The translations under genes and the position numbers were made by a program. Shown here piece by piece: positions 16,498 to 24,613 of a DNA stretch of 64,000 bases. The stretch comes from Burkholderiales bacterium (GTDB lineage: Bacteria; Pseudomonadota; Gammaproteobacteria; Burkholderiales; Burkholderiaceae): assembly GCA_021287185.1 (NCBI GenBank), contig JAJTAZ010000022.1, positions 1-64,000 on the forward strand, read 5' to 3'. The first letter of the stretch is position 1, and every line of letters starts with the position of its first letter. The notes under the pieces are model-generated. The model made no database searches, had not been told where the DNA came from, and saw nothing but the letters and a program-made list of their open reading frames with translations.

Positions 16498-18414
16498 TTA
16501 AACCTTTGCACCTGCACTTGTGTTATGAGCTTTTAACCATTCACGTTGACGCTCATCTGCAATTTTCTTACCCTCGGCAACCATATCCCTTACCTGTTGC
16601 TCCAATTCACCCATAAAACGTTCATACGTCATATTCTTGGTGCCTTTTTCAATTTGACTCAATTGGAATTCCCATAGGGCTGTAGTTTCTGGCTGTGTCA
16701 ATTCGGCAGGTAGCTTTTTAACAACCATTCTTCCTTTATCTGTGGAAATGATTTTGGTACCCTTTTTAATAACGTAATTCACTTCCAACAAACGCTCAAT
16801 AATTGCAGCTCGCGTTGCAGGGGTGCCCAAACCATTTGATTGGCTTAAAATCTTCTTGAGCACTGGATCTGTCACTGAACTGGCCACAGATTGCATCGCT
16901 TCAAGCAGTGAAGCTTGTGTATACGGCTTAGGTGCGGTTGTTTTACCCGCAGTCACATCGAAAGCAATCCCTCTCACTTCGTCATCTTTAGATACCTCAG
17001 GTAGTTTCTGCTGAGGATCTTTGGTATTTGAATCATCCTCTACGACTTTGAAAATTCCTTTCCAGCCCAAAGCACGTTCAACATTCCCTTTGGCAACAAA
17101 TCGCTCTGACTCACACTCAATCTCAATTATTGAAGTATCGTATTCATAATCAGGTGCAAACTGCATCATGAATCGATCACGAACCAATTTGTAGATTGCT
17201 TTCTCATGCGCCGACAGTATCGACCAATCAAATTTGTTTGGAACTGCCTTGGGCATGATTGCATGGTGATCGCTCTTTGCGACTTGCACATCGTTCCAAG
17301 CACGTCCTTTCTTAGACAAGTTCAATTTAGCTACGACCTCAGACATAGTTGGATCCATCGCAACAATAGTGGCCATAATAGACGGGACATCCTCGAACTG
17401 GCTTTCAGTTAAATATCGGCTATCACCGCGAGGGTACGAAATCAGTTTATGCTTCTCGTACAGAACCTGTGCGCAATCCAAAACCTGTTTGACAGATATT
17501 TTGAGCAATTCAGAAGCTTCCTTTTGCAACTCCAGTAGATCATGGGGTAGGGGAGCAGCCGTTGCTTTTGCTTCAGTACTCGCTTCCACAATCCGTCCTA
17601 CCTGATTTCGACATTTATCAGCTACCATCTGTAATAGTTTTTCGTCAGTACAATGTCCCTCAGCATCGCGTTTTGCATCAGGGATTTTGTAGCTTGTTTT
17701 AATGGCTCCGTTTAAATGCTCGAACACGCCTGTCAAATTGAAAAACGACTTTGCTTTAAAATTTTCAATTGCAAGATCACGTCTGACAATGAGGGCTAAA
17801 GTTGGCGTTTGTACTCGCCCAACTGATATCGGACCCTCTTTGGACTTTGGTTCTTTTGACCCATACGCGGCTGTGAAAACACGGCTGCAATTCATGCCAA
17901 CCAACCAGTCAGCACGTTGTCTTGCCAACCCAGCCATATACAAACCTTGCTTTTTCTCTCCAGGCATGATGTTTTTCAAACCGTCTCGAATGCTCTTATC
18001 ATCCAATGCTTGTATCCACAATCGACTCAGTTTCTTGCGCCCGTAATCAAAATTGCTGTATGTCAATAATGATCGACCTATCAGTTCGCCTTCGCGTCCC
18101 GCGTCAGTCGCTAAGACAACTTCATCACATCGATTAATCAGCCCTCGTATAGCATTCATTTGCTTATCGAAGCCCTTAGCCACCTTGAACTTCCATTTAT
18201 CTGGAAAGAGCGGCAGTGGCTCTAAATTCCAATACTTATTTAGTTCTTCAACATATTCTTCTGGTTTTGCTGATTCTAAAATATGACCAACAGCCCAAGT
18301 CACACAATCATTGTCATGCTCGTAATAAAACCCCATGTTTCGAGGTAATTGCCCAAACAGCACTCGAGCAATATCTTTAGCTTGACCAGGTTTTTCGCAA
18401 ATAAACAATCTCAC
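16498..18414 (-). CDS. topB: DNA topoisomerase III
   Basis: 638 residues, start GTG overlapping the previous stop. Toprim domain at the N-terminus (ICEKPGQA at 5-12; acidic motif TDAGREGE at 103-110), the RVQTPTLAL motif near 200, and the active-site Tyr327 in LISYPRGDSRYL. Type IA enzyme that passes single strands and decatenates replication intermediates. ICEs of this class carry their own topB next to ssb, as here. Confidence 0.93.
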   Translation of the reverse strand: MRLFICEKPGQAKDIARVLFGQLPRNMGFYYEHDNDCVTWAVGHILESAKPEEYVEELNKYWNLEPLPLFPDKWKFKVAKGFDKQMNAIRGLINRCDEVVLATDAGREGELIGRSLLTYSNFDYGRKKLSRLWIQALDDKSIRDGLKNIMPGEKKQGLYMAGLARQRADWLVGMNCSRVFTAAYGSKEPKSKEGPISVGRVQTPTLALIVRRDLAIENFKAKSFFNLTGVFEHLNGAIKTSYKIPDAKRDAEGHCTDEKLLQMVADKCRNQVGRIVEASTEAKATAAPLPHDLLELQKEASELLKISVKQVLDCAQVLYEKHKLISYPRGDSRYLTESQFEDVPSIMATIVAMDPTMSEVVAKLNLSKKGRAWNDVQVAKSDHHAIMPKAVPNKFDWSILSAHEKAIYKLVRDRFMMQFAPDYEYDTSIIEIECESERFVAKGNVERALGWKGIFKVVEDDSNTKDPQQKLPEVSKDDEVRGIAFDVTAGKTTAPKPYTQASLLEAMQSVASSVTDPVLKKILSQSNGLGTPATRAAIIERLLEVNYVIKKGTKIISTDKGRMVVKKLPAELTQPETTALWEFQLSQIEKGTKNMTYERFMGELEQQVRDMVAEGKKIADERQREWLKAHNTSAGAKV

Positions 18415-18800
18415 TTTGTGATACTCCTATTACGTTTCCTTTTGTATGAAGCCGCTTCAACATCTGCTGACTGACACGCCAAATTCCATTGCTCCAATGT
18501 GATGTAACCACGCTCCCAAACCATGTCTCTCCAAACATCCGACAAACTTGCTCCAACAAACTGAATGTTTTCGACACCGAAAAATTCAAAATCATACTTT
18601 GCACGATAGTACGCATACCACATGGCACCCCAACCAGCCAAAAGCAACAATGAATAAAATACTTTTTTCACCAATGAATCATCGTTAAACAACAATAAAA
18701 CTCCACCAAGGGACAACGCTAAATACACCCACTTCATAACACGGATTGTGTGAATTAGACCTTGAGCATTAGCATCAGTTAATTTCGCCTTCATATTCAT
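18411..18800 (-). CDS. Membrane protein, 129 residues
   Basis: Start taken at ATG 18800 (a longer frame to 18869 would overlap the neighbour). Two transmembrane helices (about residues 22-37 and 47-64) and a C-terminal cytosolic helical domain ending in a very basic tail (RKRNRS). Coupled to topB by a 4-base overlap. No recognised family. Confidence 0.5.
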   Translation of the reverse strand: MNMKAKLTDANAQGLIHTIRVMKWVYLALSLGGVLLLFNDDSLVKKVFYSLLLLAGWGAMWYAYYRAKYDFEFFGVENIQFVGASLSDVWRDMVWERGYITLEQWNLACQSADVEAASYKRKRNRSITK

Positions 18801-18837
18801 AGCAATCAATTCTCCAACGCAAGAAATAAAGCAAACA

Positions 18838-19053
18838 TCATCTTTTGATCCAAGCGAGTAACTGCTCAAACAACCCAGATACCAACCAAGAACTCATCCA
18901 TAGAAACCAAACAGCAATCAACCCCACCCAAAATATCAATTTCAAAATTGACCACAACTCTTTTAACAGAACCCCTGTCCAAATTCTCAATTCTTCGAAC
19001 CAACTTAACTCTTCTTTTTCCATACCATTATTTGTCCAATTTTGTTGTGTCAT
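18838..19053 (-). CDS. Small Trp-rich membrane protein, 71 residues
   Basis: One or two transmembrane segments in the second half, many tryptophans. No recognised family. Lies between ssb and topB in the same operon direction. Confidence 0.4.
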   Translation of the reverse strand: MTQQNWTNNGMEKEELSWFEELRIWTGVLLKELWSILKLIFWVGLIAVWFLWMSSWLVSGLFEQLLAWIKR

Positions 19054-19132
19054 TTAATTTCATCACTATTGCTCTAACCACTTGTTATCAGTTTGGGTTT
19101 TGTGACAAGAGCCACAAAACCCTCAAGACACT

Positions 19133-19552
19133 TTACAGAGGAATGTCATCATCAAAAGGCACTGATGGTTCTCCATGAGGTGTACCTTGTGCTAAATCAT
19201 CCGCCGAGTTACCAGATTCCTTTTTATCCAACAACAAAAACTCTTCACCGATCACTTCGGTTGTCCAGCGATCTACGCCTTTACTATCGGTCCATTTGCG
19301 AGTACGTAAGCGTCCCACAATCGTCACATGGGAACCCTTTTTTAAGAGATCCAAAATATTTTCAGCACGCTTTTCAAAGAACACGACTCGATGCCACTCA
19401 GTCGCAGTTTCCTTTTCACCTGATGTTTTGTTTTTAAAATGAGAATTTGTAGCCATGTTAAACGTGGCAACCAATGTCCCATTTTGAGTAGATGCTCGCT
19501 CTGGATCTTTACCCAAATGCCCAATTAAATTTACACTGTTTTCAATACCCAT
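19133..19552 (-). CDS. ssb: Single-stranded DNA-binding protein
   Basis: 139 residues starting MGIENSVNLIGHLGKDPE, with AGGAGG 7 bases upstream fixing ATG 19552 as the start. OB fold over residues 1-110, with the EWHRVVFF and GSHVTIVGRLRTRKW motifs, and the short acidic tip FDDDIPL that recruits partner proteins. It coats the transferred strand and probably works with TopB during element replication. Expression may be controlled by the leader just upstream. Confidence 0.93.
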   Translation of the reverse strand: MGIENSVNLIGHLGKDPERASTQNGTLVATFNMATNSHFKNKTSGEKETATEWHRVVFFEKRAENILDLLKKGSHVTIVGRLRTRKWTDSKGVDRWTTEVIGEEFLLLDKKESGNSADDLAQGTPHGEPSVPFDDDIPL

Positions 19553-19564
19553 CGTTATCCTCCT

Positions 19565-19623
19565 AAAAAAGCCCCGCAGGGCATTAAACAAAGTTTGTGG
19601 CTCTCCCGCCACCCGTCTTGCGA
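19565..19623 (-). promoter_or_regulatory. ssb leader with terminator-like hairpin
   Basis: Reading on the minus strand: TCGCAAGACGGGT (19623-19611), then a hairpin GTGGC-GGGAGA-GCCAC (19612-19597), then GCCC-TGCG-GGGC (19582-19571) directly followed by six T. The last is a textbook intrinsic terminator placed only a few bases before the ssb ribosome-binding site. That suggests transcription attenuation of the ssb-topB operon. The motif TCGCAAGAYGGGT is shared with the leader at 1963-2043. Confidence 0.6.
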
Positions 19624-19751
19624 CCTAAAAATTACTACATTCATTAACAATGTTTTTTATTACAAATATCGTTAATAAATTATCATTAAGTTGCGTGGTT
19701 TGGTGAGCTACTTGCAGCCACGTTGTGAATGACTGCTTTCGCTCATTAACT

Positions 19752-20315
19752 TCAAATTTCTTTGAACCAAGTTGGTTGTAAAGGAATTTCTACACTGGCA
19801 TTTCTGACCATCTCCAACATACTGGCCACCAACAACAGATGCTCTCTAACCTGATTAACTTTATTCATTACATTGATACGTTGATACTCAATAATCTTGT
19901 ACACCCATCTTTCTTCAACTGAGAAACGCAACGTAACCAACTCATCAAAAATCGTTGAAATCTGCATCATCTTTTGTGGCTTGGTACGTGTTTTCCAATG
20001 CAAACTGTATTTGATAACTTCAGTTCCTTCATCCAAGTGATCGTTCAAATAAGCAGCTACAATCGGTCGGTTTATTTTCGCCACACTGAAAGGGTGAACT
20101 GAGCCGACTTGACGCAATAGTGTCTCGTTGGCCCACAAGACAAACTCATTGACTAAAAACTCCATGTTCTTTTGAGTGTCAATTGCATTCTTCAAATCCT
20201 GCTGTAAAGACTCAACGCTTCTAACAGTCAATACCTCTCGGTTTGAATCACCCAAATATCCACCATGATCTGGAAAGAGCAATTTGTGAATTGACTTCTC
20301 ATCAAGCATTGACAT
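19752..20315 (-). CDS. DUF3158 ICE protein
   Basis: 187 residues, overlapping the upstream gene by 14 bases. The LHWKTRT..KMMQISTIF stretch and the later YQRINVMNKVNQVREHL fit the DUF3158 family, which in PFGI-1-type elements sits between the PFL_4669 gene and ssb, exactly as here. Function unknown. Confidence 0.65.
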   Translation of the reverse strand: MSMLDEKSIHKLLFPDHGGYLGDSNREVLTVRSVESLQQDLKNAIDTQKNMEFLVNEFVLWANETLLRQVGSVHPFSVAKINRPIVAAYLNDHLDEGTEVIKYSLHWKTRTKPQKMMQISTIFDELVTLRFSVEERWVYKIIEYQRINVMNKVNQVREHLLLVASMLEMVRNASVEIPLQPTWFKEI

Positions 20316-21429
20316 TACTTACTCCATTCAAAGCAGTAACAGCCTTACGAATCTTCTCATTAACTTGTAGCAAAACATCCGCGTCGCTTTGTTTGAACTC
20401 ACTTACATTCGAAACCGCAAACCTTGGTTGCAACTTTCTAACCAAAACTCTGTCATCTACAACACCCCAACCGCTGACCGCAATCTTTGCAAGAGTTTCA
20501 ATCATTGCTTCATCTGCATTCAACCAATGCTCGTAATGCAGACTCTTGTTAAAATCATCCTTAGTCAACACCTTTGTTTGGATACTCACTTCAAAGAATA
20601 AATTTCGCAACTTGGACATGTATGCTGTTTTCGACTTGTGAAACTCATCACGAGTCAATTCACCACCGTAGTATAAAGTTGCCAACAACCGACACAATCC
20701 ATCGAACTTGTGTACCAACTTAACGAACTGAGTTGCGTATTGACAAGTGAAATCCATGCTATAAAATTTCGGCCCGCTGCTCTCTACTTCATTAAAGACA
20801 AACCCCTCGTTCTTAGACTGCTCCAATTTCTTATTTAACTGTGCAGACTGTGTTTCAATGGACTTAAATATCTCATCGTATTTAAGTCCAATATTGATAA
20901 GTGCTTGGTCAACATACGGATTAGGTTTTTTGTTTTCATAAAACAACTTACTTACATTGTGAGCAGCCTGAATACATCCGACAGCTCCATCAGTTTTGTT
21001 CTCTGCGTAATTACCTACAAACACATCACGAGCCTCACCAGAATGTAACCAAACACCATTCACACCCGATGGTCGATAAGAGCCGTGTTCGCGCTTTGAT
21101 GCAGAACTGTTTTTCAATACGATTTGATAATCATCTAAATTTAGGTTTTTGATGGATGCGTTGGTTCTGAGTAAACCGTTATCTTTCAAATGTTGAAACA
21201 CCCACATTTTCAGAACACTAATTCGACCTTCATACTCAATAATCCGCGCATACTCTTTGGAACCAGCATCAATTCCAGACGTAATCAATTCATCGACAAC
21301 ACGTTCTTCTTGTAACCAATCATATCTGTCACGAAAGGGCGATTGCTCATCCGTTAAAAAACCTGAAAATTGAGATCGGAATGCGATTGAGCCTGGTCTC
21401 AAAAAAACACGAGTGCGATTGTCTTTCAT
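20302..21429 (-). CDS. PFL_4669-family ICE protein
   Basis: 375 residues from ATG 21429 (GGAG six bases upstream). The C-terminal half has the pattern KFDGLCRLLATLYYGG...LRNLFFEV...LTKDDF seen in the TIGR03761/PFL_4669 family of integrating conjugative element proteins. Context on both sides (rep-like gene, DUF3158, ssb) supports this. Function unknown. Confidence 0.65.
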   Translation of the reverse strand: MKDNRTRVFLRPGSIAFRSQFSGFLTDEQSPFRDRYDWLQEERVVDELITSGIDAGSKEYARIIEYEGRISVLKMWVFQHLKDNGLLRTNASIKNLNLDDYQIVLKNSSASKREHGSYRPSGVNGVWLHSGEARDVFVGNYAENKTDGAVGCIQAAHNVSKLFYENKKPNPYVDQALINIGLKYDEIFKSIETQSAQLNKKLEQSKNEGFVFNEVESSGPKFYSMDFTCQYATQFVKLVHKFDGLCRLLATLYYGGELTRDEFHKSKTAYMSKLRNLFFEVSIQTKVLTKDDFNKSLHYEHWLNADEAMIETLAKIAVSGWGVVDDRVLVRKLQPRFAVSNVSEFKQSDADVLLQVNEKIRKAVTALNGVSNVNA

Positions 21430-21552
21430 AAAAAACTCCAAAATAAATATTGCATCACTTAAACTCCCCCTTACCCATTAAAGGCTTTTGTTCGAACAAA
21501 ATCGTTCTTACAATTACAAAGCACTTTTTCACAACCATAAAACCACCAACTT

Positions 21553-21685
21553 CATTACACCAACCCACATCCTCGGACTACCAACCACTTTGCCTCGGAC
21601 TGTAATGAGTCATTACACCAACCCACATCCTCGGACTACCAACCACTTTGCCTCGGACTGTAATAGGGTATTACGCCAACCCATC
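21553..21685. repeat. 58-bp tandem repeat made of 21-22-bp iteron-like units
   Basis: Two almost perfect 58-bp copies (21553-21610 and 21611-21668) and a degenerate third start. Each copy holds two units of the form ACCAACC-N6-CCTCGGACT, giving four units in all, and is bounded by ATTACA/TGTAAT. It lies between the stop of the rep-like gene and the PFL_4669 gene, so it may be an operator array or part of the replication origin. No spacers, so not CRISPR. Confidence 0.75.
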
Positions 21686-21698
21686 AGCCCTTAACCTA

Positions 21699-23252
21699 CT
21701 AAACCGATAAATTTTCCTTTTGATTACGTTTTCTTAATAAAGCATCCAAATATTGTTTGGCTGTTTCTCTTGATGAAACTTGTCTCTCAACAATAGGTTC
21801 TGCAACAGCCACAACTTTATTTTTAATACACTCTCTTTTTTTCCTTACCTTATGAGCCACCTCGGGAATGAATTGACCACTTCTATCCAACTCCAAAAGC
21901 TTTTCGAAATATCGAATAGGCTGTTTGATAGTTTTGCCTGACTGTTCAAAACCGCTCATCTCGTCTAAAAAAACTTGTAATTGTGTTTTTCGGTCAAGTG
22001 CGTTGAACTTTAAGTTTGCTATGTTTCTATCGTCATGATCACTAAAGCACATTGGCCAAACCAAATCTGAATCTGTAATATGGTTTACCGTTGCAGGCTC
22101 TTTATCGGTTAATTCATTCACCACAACCACATTTTCACAAGCCCGCGTTTCTTTGCTATTTACTTGTTCATCGCTCGAATGTTTTTGTTGTTGTTGTGGT
22201 ATTTTTAAGTATTCTTTATCTGTAGTATTTTCCTTAGTAATCTTCTCTTTATAAACAATTTCACCTTTCGGTACGACAGTATTTGACGTTTCGGTACGAC
22301 TGTATTCGACCTTTGGGGACGACAGTATTTCACCTTTCGGTACGACAGTATTTAACCTTTCGGTACGACAAGAAAAGCCCTTTTTTGTATCAGAAAAGCC
22401 CTTTTTAGGTTCTTTCTTATTAACTAAGTATGTCTCACGTTGTTTCATCAACTCAGTAAAAGCCGCAAAACATTGTTTGAAGTTTATTTCAATAAAAATA
22501 TCACGTGACAAGAATAAATGCCGTTCTGAAATCAGACCGCGTTGCTTCAAATACTCACGCGCTTTGAATTGTTCCTTGTAAGACAAACCTGTTTGTTCAT
22601 GCCATTGCTCAATTGATTTAGTAATAAATCCTTGAACTTTTTGGCTATTGCCTTTGAACAGGTTTTGAAGCATCATAGACAGCATCAAACCAGCGTTGAC
22701 ACCACCACCTATATTTGCCAAAATAGTGTGATAGGGCAGTCTGTAGGATAGAAATTCTTCAAAATTACCTTGTCGATTTCGAATGTCGTTTAGTGTCAGT
22801 CGTGATGATTCCGTATTAATGTCAAAAGTCTGAAACAACAAGTTGCTCAAACCGTTCAAATTAATGCGGTAGAAGGGCGCAGCAGGAATACCAGCCACTT
22901 TAAATTCCAACAAATTCAAATCTTTCAATTGTTTCTTTGCCGTCAACTGCTCTTTCCTGCTAAGACCAGTTTCGAACGAAAAATCCTCGGTTGTTTTAAA
23001 AAACCAACCGTGGTTCTGTTCAATATTGATACCGCTCCGTGTCCAATAGATCATTTGAGAAAATAGCACTGCTGACTTAACGCTACCGAGCATATCTATC
23101 AAGCCTTTATAAACAGATATTGGGCGGTTTTGAGTGGTTAAGCTTCGCCAAATGTATTGCGCCTTATCTTCATCATCTTTTTTTGGAACAAGAGGATTGG
23201 ACTGAGAGGATTTCATCTCAGTTCTAAATCCTAAAGTTCTTTTAGAGCTCAT
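21699..23252 (-). CDS. Replication-initiator-like protein with tandem winged helices
   Basis: 517 residues. Residues about 40-135 read AVLFSQMIYWTR...GWFFKTTEDFSFETGLSRKE, the winged-helix pattern of plasmid and phage initiators (RepA/lambda O-like). A second, similar winged-helix block follows at about 165-275. The C-terminal 240 residues are low complexity and then helical. The middle of the gene carries five 23-bp iterons, as in lambda O. It starts in a 4-base overlap with the related gene upstream. Initiation activity is inferred from fold and iterons. Confidence 0.65.
   Translation of the reverse strand: MSSKRTLGFRTEMKSSQSNPLVPKKDDEDKAQYIWRSLTTQNRPISVYKGLIDMLGSVKSAVLFSQMIYWTRSGINIEQNHGWFFKTTEDFSFETGLSRKEQLTAKKQLKDLNLLEFKVAGIPAAPFYRINLNGLSNLLFQTFDINTESSRLTLNDIRNRQGNFEEFLSYRLPYHTILANIGGGVNAGLMLSMMLQNLFKGNSQKVQGFITKSIEQWHEQTGLSYKEQFKAREYLKQRGLISERHLFLSRDIFIEINFKQCFAAFTELMKQRETYLVNKKEPKKGFSDTKKGFSCRTERLNTVVPKGEILSSPKVEYSRTETSNTVVPKGEIVYKEKITKENTTDKEYLKIPQQQQKHSSDEQVNSKETRACENVVVVNELTDKEPATVNHITDSDLVWPMCFSDHDDRNIANLKFNALDRKTQLQVFLDEMSGFEQSGKTIKQPIRYFEKLLELDRSGQFIPEVAHKVRKKRECIKNKVVAVAEPIVERQVSSRETAKQYLDALLRKRNQKENLSV
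22263..22370. repeat. Five 23-bp iterons inside the rep-like gene
   Basis: Units start at 22263, 22286, 22309, 22332 and 22355, each 23 bp, consensus ACCTTTCGGTACGACAGTAT; the last is truncated. A further pair of 21-bp repeats (AGAAAAGCCCTTTTT at 22371 and 22392) follows directly. Since 23 is not a multiple of three, the repetition is preserved at DNA level rather than as a protein repeat. Such regularly phased repeats inside an initiator gene are typical binding sites of a lambda-type origin. Confidence 0.85.
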
Positions 23253-24004
23253 GCGAAGGCTCTCATCGGCTCGATTGAAAACTCATTTGTTCGAGCTTTG
23301 GAATGTTTGGTTTGCTCCACAGCCCTTGCTGACTTTTGCGCATATGACCAAGTAATATCCATAAGATATTGGATATTAATTCGCATAAGAACTTGTGCAG
23401 GGAATCCTTCTTTCCTAAGTTCAACCAAGCCAAGTTTTTTCAGAACCAGTTTCGCATTGCGAATCTCTTTTGATGTCATCCCTGATAAACCTGTCCACAG
23501 TGTGTCATGAGACTCGAACCAGTCTGAATATTGTTTACTCCGATCTAATTTGTCGTCATCAGACAAGTTAGATAATAAAAAAGACAATAAAATGACCGCA
23601 TTTATACTGCCACCTGCGTCTCTTATTGCTTTGAGATGCAATCGATTAATATCGACCGATCTCAATAAGTCAAATTCGAGATGGTTTTCAATATGGCCAC
23701 AACCCTCTGAAATATAGGTTATGGTATCCATAAAGAAGGGATCGATTTCAATCGTACCGAGCTTCGATTTAAGAATTCCAGCATTAAAGAGCTTAGTTAA
23801 AACTGTCTCAACTTCATGAGAACTCATGCTTAGTTCTGTACCCAATTGCTTGCGCGATACATGGTATCTTTGATTACAGTTTAAAAAATCCAAAACAATT
23901 GCTGACTTTGTAGAGCCTAAAGCACGAGCAATTAATGGGTTATAACTGATAGGATTATCATTGAACTGCATCACAGCATTTGGTAAGTGTTCCATTGTGT
24001 ACAT
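23249..24004 (-). CDS. Second winged-helix protein related to the initiator
   Basis: 251 residues, GGAGG five bases before ATG 24004. Two winged-helix blocks: residues about 20-75 (LGSTKSAIVLDFLNCNQRYHVSR...) and about 120-225 (INAVILLSFLLSNLSD...). The pattern parallels the next gene downstream, suggesting duplication. In related ICEs this position holds pathogenicity-island replication or STY4528-like proteins. Exact role unknown. Confidence 0.55.
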   Translation of the reverse strand: MYTMEHLPNAVMQFNDNPISYNPLIARALGSTKSAIVLDFLNCNQRYHVSRKQLGTELSMSSHEVETVLTKLFNAGILKSKLGTIEIDPFFMDTITYISEGCGHIENHLEFDLLRSVDINRLHLKAIRDAGGSINAVILLSFLLSNLSDDDKLDRSKQYSDWFESHDTLWTGLSGMTSKEIRNAKLVLKKLGLVELRKEGFPAQVLMRINIQYLMDITWSYAQKSARAVEQTKHSKARTNEFSIEPMRAFA

Positions 24005-24013
24005 GTAAACCTC

Positions 24014-24613
24014 CTACATCAAATCAAAAAGTTTGAGAACGGCATACAACTGAGTTAAGTTGTATTTGCCTTCATATGCCAAGTACAACTCTCTAACTTG
24101 TTCGTATGGCTTAAGTTTTAGTTGTTTAGACAAAGCGAACCACTTTTCACTGATTTCCTGTTGAATCGCTTCATCACTGATTAGAACGACGCGTTTAAAC
24201 TCGGAGTTTTCGACACTTAGTCCTTTACGGTATACAGCGTTCGTCACCGAGTTTGAAAGTGCAGGAAAAAACCTGTCCAGCATAGAATTGCTCGCACCTG
24301 TTGCAATCATCCACTCAAAATAATCTTGCTCTGATGATAAAATTCTCTGTTTTCTTACAGAGTCGTTAAAACGTTGTTCATTAAAGTGAACATGCACCTC
24401 AATTGTCTCAGTAGCAACATGTAAAGCTTGCGAGAAGGGCATTGATGCCAATCCCTGAACAATACGTTTTGTGCTCTCATCAAGTTGGATGCTTTTATTG
24501 TTCGCAATATTTCGATGTTTGGTAACAACTTGCTCAAGAGCCAACAAGGTTAGCTGACTATCATTAATAATCACGCCGTGTAGAGGTTTGGTTTTCGTAT
24601 TAGTTTTGCTCAT
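24014..24613 (-). CDS. DUF2857 ICE protein
   Basis: 199 residues from ATG 24613, whose start overlaps the end of parB by 14 bases. The central motif IATGASNSMLDRFFP followed by a basic R..GLS stretch matches the DUF2857 (STY4526-like) family that follows parB in PFGI-1-class elements. Function unknown; a regulator is often proposed. Confidence 0.65.
   Translation of the reverse strand: MSKTNTKTKPLHGVIINDSQLTLLALEQVVTKHRNIANNKSIQLDESTKRIVQGLASMPFSQALHVATETIEVHVHFNEQRFNDSVRKQRILSSEQDYFEWMIATGASNSMLDRFFPALSNSVTNAVYRKGLSVENSEFKRVVLISDEAIQQEISEKWFALSKQLKLKPYEQVRELYLAYEGKYNLTQLYAVLKLFDLM

Noticed and set aside
21553-21685. Possible CRISPR array
   Set aside because: The 58-bp units are near-identical over their whole length, so there are no spacers.
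22263-22412. Possible CRISPR array from short regular repeats
   Set aside because: The 23-bp units are directly adjacent without unique spacers and lie inside a coding sequence; no cas genes are nearby.
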